A stretch of 64,000 bases of DNA from Paenibacillus sp. GP183 (GTDB taxonomy: Bacteria > Bacillota > Bacilli > Paenibacillales > NBRC-103111): positions 186,001 to 250,000 of the forward strand of contig NZ_FNSW01000001.1 in the NCBI RefSeq assembly GCF_900104695.1, read 5' to 3'. The number at the start of each line of letters is the position of its first letter. The first letter of the stretch is position 1. Shown here in pieces: positions 19,093 through 28,591 of this stretch. Position numbers and translations under genes: made by a program. Under the pieces are notes generated by a model. It had not been told where the DNA came from. It was given only the letters and a program-made list of their open reading frames with translations, and ran no database searches.

Positions 19093-22000
19093 AGATTTGA
19101 AAAAAATTCTTGTGATCGGTTCCGGTCCCATCGTCATCGGCCAAGCGGCAGAATTTGACTATGCCGGCACACAGGCTTGTCAGGCTTTGAAAGAAGAAGG
19201 CATGGAAGTTATTTTGATCAACAGCAATCCGGCTACGATCATGACCGATACCAACATGGCGGATAAAGTATACATTGAACCCATTACGCTTGAATTTGTG
19301 ACCCAGATCATTCGCCAGGAGCGTCCGGACGGACTGCTTCCAACGCTAGGCGGTCAGACGGGCCTTAACATGGCAGTTGAGCTGGCGCGCGCAGGAGTAC
19401 TGAAAAGCGAGAATGTGAAGCTTTTGGGTACGCAGCTAACGGCCATTGAGAAAGCGGAAGACCGCGATCTGTTTCGTGATTTGATGCGAGAATTGGAGCA
19501 GCCGGTGCCGGATAGCGTGATTGTGACGACCGTCCCGGAAGCGATGGATTTTGCTCGGGAGATTGGTTTTCCAATCATTGTTCGCCCAGCTTACACCTTA
19601 GGCGGCACAGGCGGAGGTATCTGTAATACCGAAGAGGAGCTGCTCGAAACCGTAGCTTCCGGTATTCGTTACAGCCCGATTGGCCAATGTCTCGTGGAAA
19701 GAAGCATCGCAGGCATGAAGGAAGTCGAGTATGAGGTCATGCGCGACGCCAATGATAACTGTATCGTAGTCTGCAACATGGAGAATTTTGATCCGGTGGG
19801 TGTACATACGGGGGACAGCATCGTAGTGGCACCCAGCCAAACACTTTCTGACCGCGAGTATCAAATGCTGCGTTCCGCATCGCTGAAGATCATCCGCGCC
19901 CTCAATATCGAAGGCGGCTGCAATGTGCAGTTCGCACTCGATCCGCAAAGCTTTCAATACTATGTCATTGAAGTCAATCCGCGGGTGAGCCGCTCTTCTG
20001 CCCTCGCCTCCAAGGCTACAGGTTACCCGATTGCCAAAATGGCGGCAAAAATCGCCATCGGTTATACGCTGGATGAGTTGATGAATCCGGTGACAGGGCA
20101 AACATATGCCTGCTTTGAGCCGACTCTGGATTATATCGTATCGAAAATCCCACGCTGGCCGTTCGACAAGTTTACTGCTGCGAACCGCAAGCTGGGGACA
20201 CAAATGAAAGCGACAGGCGAAGTGATGGCCATTGGCCGCACCTTCGAGGAATCCATCCACAAAGCTATTCGCTCTTTGGAGATTGGTGTTCATCGCCTGT
20301 TTCTGAAGGAAACCAATCTGTTGGATCAAGAGACATTGGAATTGCGCTTGGTGAAGCCGGATGATGAGCGTATGTTCCTGATTGCCGAAGCTTTTCGCCG
20401 GGGCTACACGGTCGACCAAGTGCAGGATCTAACCAAGATTGACTGGTGGTTCTTGAACAAACTGGAAGGTTTGATCAAATATGAAACTAAGATAGCTGCC
20501 GGAGAATTGACTCCTGAGCTAATGTTCGAAATCAAACGCAAAGGCTTCACGGATCGTGCCATTGCAGAAATTCGCAGCTTGGCAGGCACATCCTCTTATA
20601 CGAAAGAAGCGGATGTCCGCGAACTGCGCCTTGGGCTAAACGTTAAGCCGGTTTACAAAATGGTAGATACCTGTGCAGCGGAATTCGAAGCGTCAACGCC
20701 TTACTATTATTCAACCTATGAAGTTGAAGACGAGGTTACCGATACCGCTAAGGAAAAGGTCATCGTCCTCGGCTCCGGTCCAATCCGGATCGGCCAAGGT
20801 ATCGAGTTTGATTACTCGACGGTTCATGCGGTATGGGCCATTCAGGCCGCCGGCTATGAAGCGGTAATCATCAACAATAATCCCGAAACCGTGTCAACGG
20901 ATTTCAACACGTCGGATCGTTTGTACTTTGAACCGCTGTTTTTTGAAGATGTGATGAACGTCATCGAGCGCGAAAAGCCCTTGGGCGTTATCGTGCAATT
21001 CGGCGGACAAACAGCGATCAACCTTGCGGCTCCGCTTTCCAAGGCAGGGGTTAATATTCTGGGCTCCAGCCTGGAAAGCATCGATTCCGCAGAGGATCGC
21101 AAGAAGTTCGAGGCTCTGCTCACCAAGCTGAACATTTCCCAGCCGCCTGGCGGGACTGTAACTTCTGTGGATCAAGCTGTAGGTGTGGCTTCCCGGTTCG
21201 GTTATCCCGTGCTGGTTCGCCCCAGTTATGTACTTGGCGGACGTGCCATGGAGATTGTCTACTCGGATTCGGAGCTTCTGAGCTATATGGAATATGCGGT
21301 CAAAATCAATCCGGAACATCCAGTGCTGATCGACCGTTACATGCTGGGTAAAGAAGTCGAGGTCGATGCGATTTGCGACGGTGAGCATGTGCTGATCCCC
21401 GGGATCATGGAGCACATCGAACGAGCAGGAGTTCACTCCGGTGACTCCATCGCGGTTTATCCTCCTCAGACGCTTTCGGATGAGCTTAAGCATGAAATTG
21501 TAACCATCACGACGGAAATTGCCAAAGAATTGAAGGTGCTCGGATTGGTCAACATCCAATTCGTCATCCTTCAGAATAAGGTTTACGTTATCGAAGTAAA
21601 CCCGCGCTCTTCCAGAACGGTGCCCTTCCTTAGCAAAGTAACGAATATCCCGATGGCGAATGTAGCGACACGAGTGATTCTTGGACAAAAGCTGACTGAT
21701 ATGGGTTATCCGAGCGGCTTATGGCCTGAGGATAAATATATTTCCGTCAAGGTGCCTGTATTCTCCTTCGCCAAGCTTCGCCGCGTGGACACCACACTCG
21801 GACCGGAGATGAAATCTACCGGCGAGGTTATGGGTCGCGACGTAAATTTTGCCAAAGCTTTGTATAAAGGCTTGATTGGCGCAGGGATGAAAATTCCGGC
21901 TGCCGGCTCGATCGTAGCTACAGTAGCAGATAAAGATAAAGATGAAGCCGTCGAGATTTTCTCCGGGTTTTATCGACTAGGCTACAAAATCATCGCCACA

Positions 22001-22288
22001 GGCGGAACTGCCGCAGCGCTTGAAGCAGCCGGCATTCCAGTAACTACCGTGAACAAGCTGAGTGAGGGATCGCCGAACATTCTGGATCTCATCCGCAGCG
22101 GGCAAGCCCAATTCGTCGTCAATACGCTGACCAAAGGCAAAACGCCTGAGCGCGACGGTTTCCGCATCCGCCGTGAAGCGGTTGAGAACGGTGTCGTGTG
22201 TATGACGTCGCTGGATACGGTAAGAGCCTTGATGAACATGCTCGAGTCGGTCAATTTCTCCTCGAGAGCGATGCCTGCCCATGTCTAA
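19079..22288 (+). CDS. carB: Carbamoyl-phosphate synthase large subunit
   Basis: 1069 residues from ATG 19079 ([17 protein letters not shown]). Two homologous ATP-grasp halves are visible. The first starts at [18 protein letters not shown]; the second starts near residue 557 with [18 protein letters not shown]. The C-terminal MGS-like domain has [19 protein letters not shown], where UMP is sensed in relatives. It forms carbamoyl phosphate for pyrB and arginine synthesis. It overlaps pyrF by 8 bp. Confidence 0.98.
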   Translation: MPKSKDLKKILVIGSGPIVIGQAAEFDYAGTQACQALKEEGMEVILINSNPATIMTDTNMADKVYIEPITLEFVTQIIRQERPDGLLPTLGGQTGLNMAVELARAGVLKSENVKLLGTQLTAIEKAEDRDLFRDLMRELEQPVPDSVIVTTVPEAMDFAREIGFPIIVRPAYTLGGTGGGICNTEEELLETVASGIRYSPIGQCLVERSIAGMKEVEYEVMRDANDNCIVVCNMENFDPVGVHTGDSIVVAPSQTLSDREYQMLRSASLKIIRALNIEGGCNVQFALDPQSFQYYVIEVNPRVSRSSALASKATGYPIAKMAAKIAIGYTLDELMNPVTGQTYACFEPTLDYIVSKIPRWPFDKFTAANRKLGTQMKATGEVMAIGRTFEESIHKAIRSLEIGVHRLFLKETNLLDQETLELRLVKPDDERMFLIAEAFRRGYTVDQVQDLTKIDWWFLNKLEGLIKYETKIAAGELTPELMFEIKRKGFTDRAIAEIRSLAGTSSYTKEADVRELRLGLNVKPVYKMVDTCAAEFEASTPYYYSTYEVEDEVTDTAKEKVIVLGSGPIRIGQGIEFDYSTVHAVWAIQAAGYEAVIINNNPETVSTDFNTSDRLYFEPLFFEDVMNVIEREKPLGVIVQFGGQTAINLAAPLSKAGVNILGSSLESIDSAEDRKKFEALLTKLNISQPPGGTVTSVDQAVGVASRFGYPVLVRPSYVLGGRAMEIVYSDSELLSYMEYAVKINPEHPVLIDRYMLGKEVEVDAICDGEHVLIPGIMEHIERAGVHSGDSIAVYPPQTLSDELKHEIVTITTEIAKELKVLGLVNIQFVILQNKVYVIEVNPRSSRTVPFLSKVTNIPMANVATRVILGQKLTDMGYPSGLWPEDKYISVKVPVFSFAKLRRVDTTLGPEMKSTGEVMGRDVNFAKALYKGLIGAGMKIPAAGSIVATVADKDKDEAVEIFSGFYRLGYKIIATGGTAAALEAAGIPVTTVNKLSEGSPNILDLIRSGQAQFVVNTLTKGKTPERDGFRIRREAVENGVVCMTSLDTVRALMNMLESVNFSSRAMPAHV

Positions 22289-23039
22289 GCTGAAGCTGAG
22301 CAATCGGGCAGAAGCGGCGGGTCGTATTATGGTCGCGCTTGACTATGCGTCGGCAGAAAGCGCTGAGCAGTTGATCAAGCAGCTGGAGGGGATTCCCTGC
22401 TATGTGAAAGTGGGGATGCAGCTTTTTTATACGGCTGGCCCCGATTTCGTAAGGCGTCTAAAAACGAGAGGCTATAAGATATTTTTGGATCTGAAAATGC
22501 ACGACATCCCCAATACCGTCAAAGGCGGCGCCGAGAGCGTCGCCAAGCTGGGTGTGGATGTATTTAATGTGCATGCAGCCGGAGGCAGGCAGATGATGGA
22601 AGCCGCTATGGAAGGCGTAGACAAAGCTCTGACCGGTTTTCAAGCGGGAACGGTGACTCGACCGTTGGTTATTGGCGTCACCCAACTGACCAGCACTAAT
22701 GAGCAGGTATTGAATCAAGAGATCGGCATTGCCGGTTCCGTAGAAGAAGCCGTGCTGCGATATGCTGTTCTAGCCAAGGAAGCGGGGCTTAACGGTGTTG
22801 TCGCTTCTCCTCTGGAAGTGCTCCGGATCAAAGCCGCTTGCGGGGACTCCTTTGTCACCGTGACCCCTGGGATTCGTCCTGCTGGTGCCGATGTTGGCGA
22901 TCAGTCAAGAGTGATGACGCCGAGGGAGGCCTTTGAGCAGGGGACGGATTATGTGGTTATCGGCCGACCGATTACGGCTTTCCCCGATCCGAGGCAAACG
23001 CTTGAAGGAATTATCGATTCCATCGTTGCAGAATCGTAG
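22281..23039 (+). CDS. pyrF: Orotidine-5'-phosphate decarboxylase
   Basis: 252 residues. [15 protein letters not shown] and the catalytic block [16 protein letters not shown] (Asp-Lys-Asp) are intact. VTPGIRPAG and [15 protein letters not shown] bind phosphate. It decarboxylates OMP to UMP. The start lies inside carB and no strong site is seen, so translation probably depends on coupling to carB. In B. subtilis pyrK and pyrD lie between carB and pyrF; here there is no room for them. Confidence 0.97.
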   Translation: MSKLKLSNRAEAAGRIMVALDYASAESAEQLIKQLEGIPCYVKVGMQLFYTAGPDFVRRLKTRGYKIFLDLKMHDIPNTVKGGAESVAKLGVDVFNVHAAGGRQMMEAAMEGVDKALTGFQAGTVTRPLVIGVTQLTSTNEQVLNQEIGIAGSVEEAVLRYAVLAKEAGLNGVVASPLEVLRIKAACGDSFVTVTPGIRPAGADVGDQSRVMTPREAFEQGTDYVVIGRPITAFPDPRQTLEGIIDSIVAES

Positions 23040-23080
23040 CTTTATGCGCAACAATTATGAAGGAGTTGACCCGATCAAAC

Positions 23081-23722
23081 ATGAGTGATCTCGAACATTT
23101 GTCCAAGCAGATTGCAGCTTCATTACTGCAAATTGGAGCCGTTACACTTCGTCCGTACCAACCCTTCACATGGACATCGGGTCTGAAGTCACCGATTTAC
23201 TGCGATAATCGCTTAACGATGTCCTATCCAGACATTCGTGAACAGATCGCAGATGGATTTGCGGCTTTGATTCGTGAGCAGTATCCGAATGCGGAAGTTA
23301 TTGCAGGCACCGCGACTGCCGGTATACCCCATGCAGCATGGGCAGCGCAGAAGCTGAAGCTTCCGATGATTTATGTTCGGGACAAAGCGAAAGGGCACGG
23401 CAAAGAGAATCTGATTGAAGGATCCGTAATGCCTGGTCAAAAGGTTGTTGTGATCGAGGATTTGATCTCAACTGGGGGAAGCTCATTAAAAGCGGCATTG
23501 GCTGTCAATGAAGCAGGTGCAGAGGCGTTAGGCGTACTGGCAATTTTCACCTATCAGTTGGACAAGGCGTCCGATGGTTTCAAAGCTGCAAATATGCCCT
23601 TGCAGACGCTGACCAACTATTCGCAGCTGCTCGAAGCGGCTGTAGAACTGGGTCACGTTAAAGAACAGGATCTTGATTTGCTTCGTTCATGGAGAGAAAA
23701 TCCGGCAGCATTTGGCGTGTAG
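23081..23722 (+). CDS. pyrE: Orotate phosphoribosyltransferase
   Basis: 213 residues from ATG 23081, preceded by AAGGAGTTGA about 15 bases away; ATG 23057 would add eight residues but has no site. [18 protein letters not shown] and the PRPP motif [18 protein letters not shown] are present. It joins orotate and PRPP to give OMP. It is the last gene of the operon; hairpin repeats follow. Confidence 0.96.
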   Translation: MSDLEHLSKQIAASLLQIGAVTLRPYQPFTWTSGLKSPIYCDNRLTMSYPDIREQIADGFAALIREQYPNAEVIAGTATAGIPHAAWAAQKLKLPMIYVRDKAKGHGKENLIEGSVMPGQKVVVIEDLISTGGSSLKAALAVNEAGAEALGVLAIFTYQLDKASDGFKAANMPLQTLTNYSQLLEAAVELGHVKEQDLDLLRSWRENPAAFGV

Positions 23723-23996
23723 GTTTGAGGTTGAAATAGCAAGTCCGTAACATTGATGGCAGACTTTCAATAAAACCAGAGGTAAAATGATGCCTCATGT
23801 ACCGTGACCGGACGCTGGAACGATGAAAAACATCTTTCCAGCGCCGGTTTTCTTTTTCTAGTGTTCTGGAAGAATGAAAAACAATCTTCCAGGGGTAAAA
23901 AGAGGTCCCTTGCGGCATGACCGGACTCTGGAACGATGAAAAACATCTTTCCAGTATCTGGTTTCTGTTTCGTGTGCTCTGGAAGAATGAAAAACA

Positions 23997-25517
23997 CACT
24001 AAGCTTGCATCAAACCTGACATGAAAATATTGTTCTCATTAATTCCTATTTATGGAATAAATTGATGTTATTTCGTGGATAAAAAACAAAAAAGCCCTTA
24101 TTGTTGAATTGACGGCGTGTTATCCATCATTTCTCCAATAAGGAGCTTAACCATGGATAACGTTAAAGATATTCGCGTCATTTGTCAATGCCTACGTACT
24201 CTCAATGTTTCAGGTTATCGTTCTGTACTCGACGATCATCGAACCCAAAAGTTGTTTTCAGGTACGGCTATCGAGCTTCATGTGATCGCTCAATTGCTGC
24301 AACTCCCTACGTATGATGTCATTACCGAACAATTGCGTGCGCATCCGCAATTGCAACAAGCGATCGGCCTGGAGTCCATCAGCAGCGCACAGCTTTCTCG
24401 CAAAACGAATAGCTTATGCACCCAAACCCTACAGCAGATCTTCTTTCAACTCATCAGCCAAATCGACCAGAAAACGAAGTCGGGGGCTGGAATTACGCCG
24501 AACATTGGGCGTCTGCATATCATCGATGCTACGGACATTTCCCTTCCCGCTTTATTAGGCAGTTGGGCTCGCTGTGGGTCGCGAAAAACAGGGGTTCGTC
24601 TTCATGTTCGTGTGGTTGTTGCAGATCCTGACACCGTATTCCCGGATAAGGTCATTGCTTCTACGGTCAATGTACGGGAAAATAAGGTCGTGCTAGATAT
24701 GGTTGTGGAAGATGATGTCACCTATGTCATGGATCGGGGTTATGAAAGCCTCCCTAATTTCCAAACCTGGATAACGGACAATAAGCTTTTCGTGGTGCGT
24801 GTGCGGGATCGAACACATCTATATCCCATTAGCGGTAGTGAACGTAAGAGTGTGGCAAGCGTTGGGCCACTCCGGCTGCTTCAGGATGTGGATGTACTTA
24901 CAAACAAGACCACAACTCCATTACGTCTGGTTGAATTTGAGGATGACAAGGGCCGCCGCTACCGGTTAATAACAAGTCGATGGGATTTAACTGCAAATGA
25001 GATTGCCTACATTTACAAGAATCGCTGGAAAATTGAGCTTTTCTTTAAATGGATGAAACAGCATTTGAAGCTAGTGAACCTGCATGGCTGCCAACCTGAT
25101 TCAGTGTGGAACCAACTCTTTTTGTCCCTGATTGCTTTTGCTGTGAGTATGCTTGTAAAGCTAGCTTTGCAAACAGGAAAAAGTCAGTGGAACCTTTTAC
25201 AACTGCTGCGAACGTACATGTACCACCCGTGGAAGGTGTTTAAGCAGGAGCTGAATCGACCACCCACGCGCCAGTCAAAAGGAAGACAAAAAGTGGACAC
25301 GGCGGGAAGAGCCAAGCAAGAGTCGCAACGAATGATCTTACTTTAGGCCAAGATAAATGAATATTCCATTTTATGGAAATACGCGCTGTCTTAACTCCAC
25401 TTTCCTTTTTTAGCTGTTACGGAAATTGAGTTACTGTAAAATTATTACTATTAAGTATTTTTTAATCAAAAACAAGCAAGTTAAGTGGTTAATGTGAAGT
25501 TTGATGCAAGCTTAGTG
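23997..25517 (+). mobile_element. IS4-family insertion sequence, complete
   Basis: 1521 bp bounded by perfect 19 bp terminal inverted repeats (CACTAAGCTTGCATCAAAC at 23997-24015; complement at 25499-25517). A 9 bp target duplication, TGAAAAACA, lies at 23988-23996 and 25518-25526. Removing the IS and one duplicate restores the fourth hairpin of the repeat array. Ends and transposase are intact, so it may be active. Confidence 0.93.
24153..25346 (+). CDS. IS4-family DDE transposase
   Basis: 397 residues from ATG 24153 after AATAAGGAG; the upstream GTG at 24117 has no site. DDE residues: Asp in IIDATDISLP (about residue 125), Asp in VMDRGYESLPNFQTW (about 194), and Glu in the YREK-type block YKNRWKIELFFKWMK (about 295). 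The Arg/Lys-rich C-terminus ends at 25346. Full length, no frameshift. Inferred to mobilise the element whose ends are at 23997 and 25517. Confidence 0.95.
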   Translation: MDNVKDIRVICQCLRTLNVSGYRSVLDDHRTQKLFSGTAIELHVIAQLLQLPTYDVITEQLRAHPQLQQAIGLESISSAQLSRKTNSLCTQTLQQIFFQLISQIDQKTKSGAGITPNIGRLHIIDATDISLPALLGSWARCGSRKTGVRLHVRVVVADPDTVFPDKVIASTVNVRENKVVLDMVVEDDVTYVMDRGYESLPNFQTWITDNKLFVVRVRDRTHLYPISGSERKSVASVGPLRLLQDVDVLTNKTTTPLRLVEFEDDKGRRYRLITSRWDLTANEIAYIYKNRWKIELFFKWMKQHLKLVNLHGCQPDSVWNQLFLSLIAFAVSMLVKLALQTGKSQWNLLQLLRTYMYHPWKVFKQELNRPPTRQSKGRQKVDTAGRAKQESQRMILL

Positions 25518-25591
25518 TGAAAAACATCCTTCCAGAACAATTAAAAGGGACTTAGGTATTGAAAGTGGGTTGAGTCATCCTTGCCATTTGT

Positions 25592-25615
25592 CCGTCGGTA
25601 ATGACGGGCTTTTTT
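25592..25615 (+). terminator. Intrinsic terminator downstream of the pyr operon and IS
   Basis: CCGTC/GACGG arms followed by six T. It probably ended pyr operon transcripts before the IS inserted. The rest of 25347-25650 holds the IS right end and repeat remnant. Confidence 0.7.
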
Positions 25616-25650
25616 GTATCTATACAATGGTACACCTTGGGTTCAACCAC

Positions 25651-27129
25651 TCAATTCTTTTCCTCAGCAAATTCCAGGGACTTCCCGGGTATTCTCAGAG
25701 GAATCAGTAAGGCCAATACCGAGATGCCGCCGATCACGACAAAGATTTGATGCAAACCCCCGGATAGTGCAGCTCTCATGGGGACAACCAAAGCTTCATG
25801 TATCGCTCTGGCTTCGGCCGGATCGAGCAATTTGTTCATATCCGCTTCGGGATGCTTGATCAAGAAGGCAGCTATAAAGCTGTTGAACAACGTAGCCAGA
25901 GCTGCCACGCCCATAGTTTGGCCAAGTCCGCGAATAAAGTTGTTTGCGCCGTTGGCGGCTCCACGAAGGTTCCAGTTTACGGAGGATTGAACGGAAAGGG
26001 TGAAGACGGTCAAAGCTAAGCCAAATCCAAGTCCTTGGATGCCCACAATGATATAAAGATAGAACAAAGGAGTAAAGGGCTGCATAACAGCCAACCCTAC
26101 AAAACCTACTGCGAGGAAAACGATGCCGATCAGTGACGTCGATCTAGTTCCGATAGAAATGCCCAATTTGCCGCCTACTAAAGAACCTATGGGCCAGGTT
26201 AGAGACAATGGAATCAGCGCTAAGCCCGCTCCTGTTGCTCCATAGCCATAAATTCCTTGGACCCATAATGGTGAGTAAAAGGTGACTCCGGCTAACAGAA
26301 TGTTCAAAACAAAACCGCCTAAATAGCTTATAACCAGCATTGGATTGCGAAATAAAGACAAAGGGAGCATCGGTTCCGGTGCTTGGCGTTCTATCCATAT
26401 GAATGCTATAAAGGACAATACAACCAAACAGAGCAAACCTATGATCATTGGAGATATCCATGCATACACGGAGCCGCCTGTAAGCAGGGCATACATCAAG
26501 GCAGTCATGCTTATGGTGAATGTTAGCGCACCAACGTAATCAATCTGAAGCTTTTTGCTATCCGGATTCACATCTTCATGAAGATAACTTCCTATTAAAA
26601 ATAAGGCCAACAGTCCGAATGGAATATTCATATAAAAGATCCATCTCCAGGAGACATAATCCACAAGAAAACCCCCGGTCATAGGCCCTACAACACCGGC
26701 AATACCCCAGACTCCGCTGATCATGCCCTGGATCTTGCCTCTTTCTTCAAAAGCATATAAATCTCCAACGATAGTAAAGGTTAGTGTCAGAATCGCCCCG
26801 GCGCCAATTCCTTGTACAGCCCGGAACCAGATGAGCTGTTCCATGGATTGGGCGAACCCGGCTAACATGGCTCCAAATAAGAAAATGAGAATGCCGACGG
26901 CGATGACTTTTTTTCGGCCGTACAGGTCTGCTAATTTTCCATAAATCGGGGTGGTTACTGCAGAGGTCAGAAGATAGATGGAGATCACCCAGCTAAAAAG
27001 GCTCAAGCCGCCAAGCTGTCCTACTATGGTAGGTATAGCTGTGCTGACTATAGTCCCTTCAATGGCTGCCAATAAAGTAACTACAAAAATGCCGATGGTG
27101 ACATTACGCCGATTGGTTTGTTTGCTCAT
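25651..27129 (-). CDS. MFS drug exporter, DHA2 (EmrB/QacA-type) subfamily
   Basis: 492 residues with about 14 predicted membrane helices. Motif A reads GKLADLYGRKK (about residue 62). Motif C is GIAGVVGPMTGGFL (about residue 145), typical of drug/proton antiporters. The acidic residue in the first helix (LAAIEGTIVSTAIPTI) is the Glu/Asp position of DHA2. It likely expels a toxic compound by proton exchange; the substrate cannot be told. AGAGGAG precedes the start. No regulator gene is adjacent. Confidence 0.93.
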   Translation of the reverse strand: MSKQTNRRNVTIGIFVVTLLAAIEGTIVSTAIPTIVGQLGGLSLFSWVISIYLLTSAVTTPIYGKLADLYGRKKVIAVGILIFLFGAMLAGFAQSMEQLIWFRAVQGIGAGAILTLTFTIVGDLYAFEERGKIQGMISGVWGIAGVVGPMTGGFLVDYVSWRWIFYMNIPFGLLALFLIGSYLHEDVNPDSKKLQIDYVGALTFTISMTALMYALLTGGSVYAWISPMIIGLLCLVVLSFIAFIWIERQAPEPMLPLSLFRNPMLVISYLGGFVLNILLAGVTFYSPLWVQGIYGYGATGAGLALIPLSLTWPIGSLVGGKLGISIGTRSTSLIGIVFLAVGFVGLAVMQPFTPLFYLYIIVGIQGLGFGLALTVFTLSVQSSVNWNLRGAANGANNFIRGLGQTMGVAALATLFNSFIAAFLIKHPEADMNKLLDPAEARAIHEALVVPMRAALSGGLHQIFVVIGGISVLALLIPLRIPGKSLEFAEEKN

Positions 27130-27258
27130 ATCTGCTCCTCTGCATTTGTCTTTTTAAATTATAGGTATTCATGGAAACATTAGTCAACCTGAGAGGGCAG
27201 TGTTTCGGTCTGAAGACTGAGATGAAATCCATGCCGCAAAAATCAAGGCGAGATTCGA

Positions 27259-27436
27259 ATGAAGGGACTCAGCTGGAAGCAGCATGGAGAGCAAATCAAG
27301 CAGGTGATCGGGGTACAGCCGCAATCCAGCGCCGCATACTCAGTTCTGGTTGAATCTCGTGATTTTGGCAGCATGGGGATTGGTTGCTTTCCTGATAGGT
27401 TGCAAGTTCTACAAATGGAATAGCGAGGTCAAGTAA
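27259..27436 (+). pseudogene. Possible remnant of an ABC-2-type permease gene
   Basis: The frame ending at TAA 27434-27436 reads FWLNLVILAAWGLVAFLIG then a basic tail FYKWNSEVK. This hydrophobic end resembles the last helix and tail of ABC-2 permeases, but the frame is closed by a stop near 27305 upstream. A second frame from ATG 27259 starts MKGLSWKQHGEQIKQ. A good terminator follows at once, as after a real gene. I read this as a deletion remnant; it could be chance. The rest of 27130-27483 shows nothing. Confidence 0.3.
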
Positions 27437-27443
27437 TAGAGAA

Positions 27444-27476
27444 AGAGAGTCCGGAGATGATCCGGACTCTCTTTTT
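27444..27476. terminator. Intrinsic terminator, probably bidirectional
   Basis: 12 bp arms AGAGAGTCCGGA and TCCGGACTCTCT with a GATGA loop and a T-run on the plus strand; the minus strand is also T-rich after the hairpin. It lies just past the stop of the minus-strand DinB-like gene. Confidence 0.85.
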
Positions 27477-27483
27477 ACATAAA

Positions 27484-27975
27484 TCAAGAATAGGAGGTTG
27501 TGGCAGGCCAAGATCCCTGAAGCTTGCGCAGTTGAATAATCTGTCCTGTGTGGTAAGCATTGTGTGAAATTAGGCTTGTCACCCAAAGCCCAATGGTTGT
27601 GCTTCCTAATGGGCGCTCAAAATCTTCTTTTTTCAAGCTTGCGAGAACCTCTCGGATTCCTCTATGCACTTTCTCCAAACGAACAAGAGTGTCCTGCCAG
27701 GCCGATTCTTCTTTGGAAGGCACGGCAAAGGTATCGTCGTTAGTGATTCCATCAGGATATTCGGATTCCGTACCCTTTAATCGCCCCAGCAGGCGTTCTT
27801 TGTAAAAGATCAAATGATGGACATTCTCCCAAATGGTGTTCACTGCCGCTCCTTCCGGCCGCCAATCGGCATTCATTGCGGTTACTCCCTGGAGGGCATC
27901 CAGTAAAGGAGGATACCAATCTTCCTTGTCATAGCAGTATTCCCATCCGTGCAACAGGAGCTCGATTTTATTCAT
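27484..27975 (-). CDS. DinB-family protein
   Basis: 163 residues from ATG at 27975 with the site AAGGAGGTAAGGACAAA; a longer frame upstream lacks a site. DinB four-helix features: an early Trp/Tyr helix, then NTIWENVHHLIFYKERLLGRL with the metal-site His near residue 58. The C-terminal SHNAYHTGQIIQLRKLQGSWP carries the two other His. Members are metal-dependent thiol transferases or have unknown roles; no substrate is implied by context. Confidence 0.88.
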   Translation of the reverse strand: MNKIELLLHGWEYCYDKEDWYPPLLDALQGVTAMNADWRPEGAAVNTIWENVHHLIFYKERLLGRLKGTESEYPDGITNDDTFAVPSKEESAWQDTLVRLEKVHRGIREVLASLKKEDFERPLGSTTIGLWVTSLISHNAYHTGQIIQLRKLQGSWPATTSYS

Positions 27976-28043
27976 TTTGTCCTTACCTCCTTGAAATAAG
28001 TTTACCTTTCTCATTACCCATCATTACATAAATGATCACAAGA

Positions 28044-28562
28044 TTAACGGACCCTTTTACCGACGATAATCAGGTCGCGTTCGATACCGTCGAGTTCGGC
28101 GATCTGGGGCAGGTGTGCCCAGTTTTCGAAGCCGAAGCTTTGGAACAGCCTTAAGCTCGGGACATTATGCCCAAAAATAAAACCAAGCAATGTAGAAACA
28201 TTCAGCTTGGGACAAGCATCAATGGCCTGTTGCAGCAAATACCGCCCGATGCCTTGCCCGCGGCTAGCCTCATCTACATAAATACTGACTTCAACGGTAG
28301 CTTGATAGGCTGGACGTCCATAGAAGGATTGAAAACTGAGCCATCCGCAGACGGATCCTTCTTTTTCCAGCACCCATAGAGGTCTAAAGTCTGCTGAATG
28401 CTCATGAAACCAATGCTCACGGCTGGTTACGCTGACGGGCTCCGTATCAGCAGTTACCATACGTCCTGCAACGGTAGAATTATAGATTCTTACAATAGCA
28501 GGTAAGTCTTCAAGAGAAGCGTCTCTTAGAATATGGCCATTGGTTGTCATAAAGATGTTCAT
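28044..28562 (-). CDS. GNAT N-acetyltransferase, phosphinothricin-acetyltransferase-like
   Basis: 172 residues; the ATG at 28550 is an alternative start with better spacing from AAAGGA. The N-terminus LRDASLEDLPAIVRIYNSTV and the ADTEPVSVTSREHWFHEH stretch are typical of the Pat/YwnH-type branch. Acetyl-CoA binding motif: VYDEASRGQGIGRYLLQQ-like, here YVDEASRGQGIGRYLL near residue 105. LGFIFGHNVPSLRLFQSFGFE closes the fold. It lies 29 bp after the M20 peptidase gene and may be cotranscribed. Confidence 0.9.
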   Translation of the reverse strand: MNIFMTTNGHILRDASLEDLPAIVRIYNSTVAGRMVTADTEPVSVTSREHWFHEHSADFRPLWVLEKEGSVCGWLSFQSFYGRPAYQATVEVSIYVDEASRGQGIGRYLLQQAIDACPKLNVSTLLGFIFGHNVPSLRLFQSFGFENWAHLPQIAELDGIERDLIIVGKRVR

Positions 28563-28591
28563 TTCCTTTCTGTAGGGGAATTACCTTGTGT

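Larger units (their letters stand above)
23815..25535 (+). repeat. Tandem hairpin repeat (113 bp period), fourth hairpin split by an IS
   Basis: Two tandem units of about 113 bp, each holding two near-palindromes of the form CTGGAA-n-GATG-AAAAA-CATC-n-TTCCAG. Hairpins lie at 23815-23841, 23866-23892, 23928-23954, and a fourth that starts at 23979 and resumes after the IS at 25518-25535. The 430 bp between pyrE and the transposase gene hold these and the IS left end. Hairpin tips are A-rich. Confidence 0.85.

Noticed and set aside
19598-21688. Minus-strand frames of 264-273 codons opposite carB
   Set aside because: Antisense to intact ATP-grasp coding sequence; no ribosome site.
23815-23954. 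Possible CRISPR array in the tandem repeat
   Set aside because: Only two 113 bp units with internal palindromes, no regular unique spacers, and no cas genes in the window.
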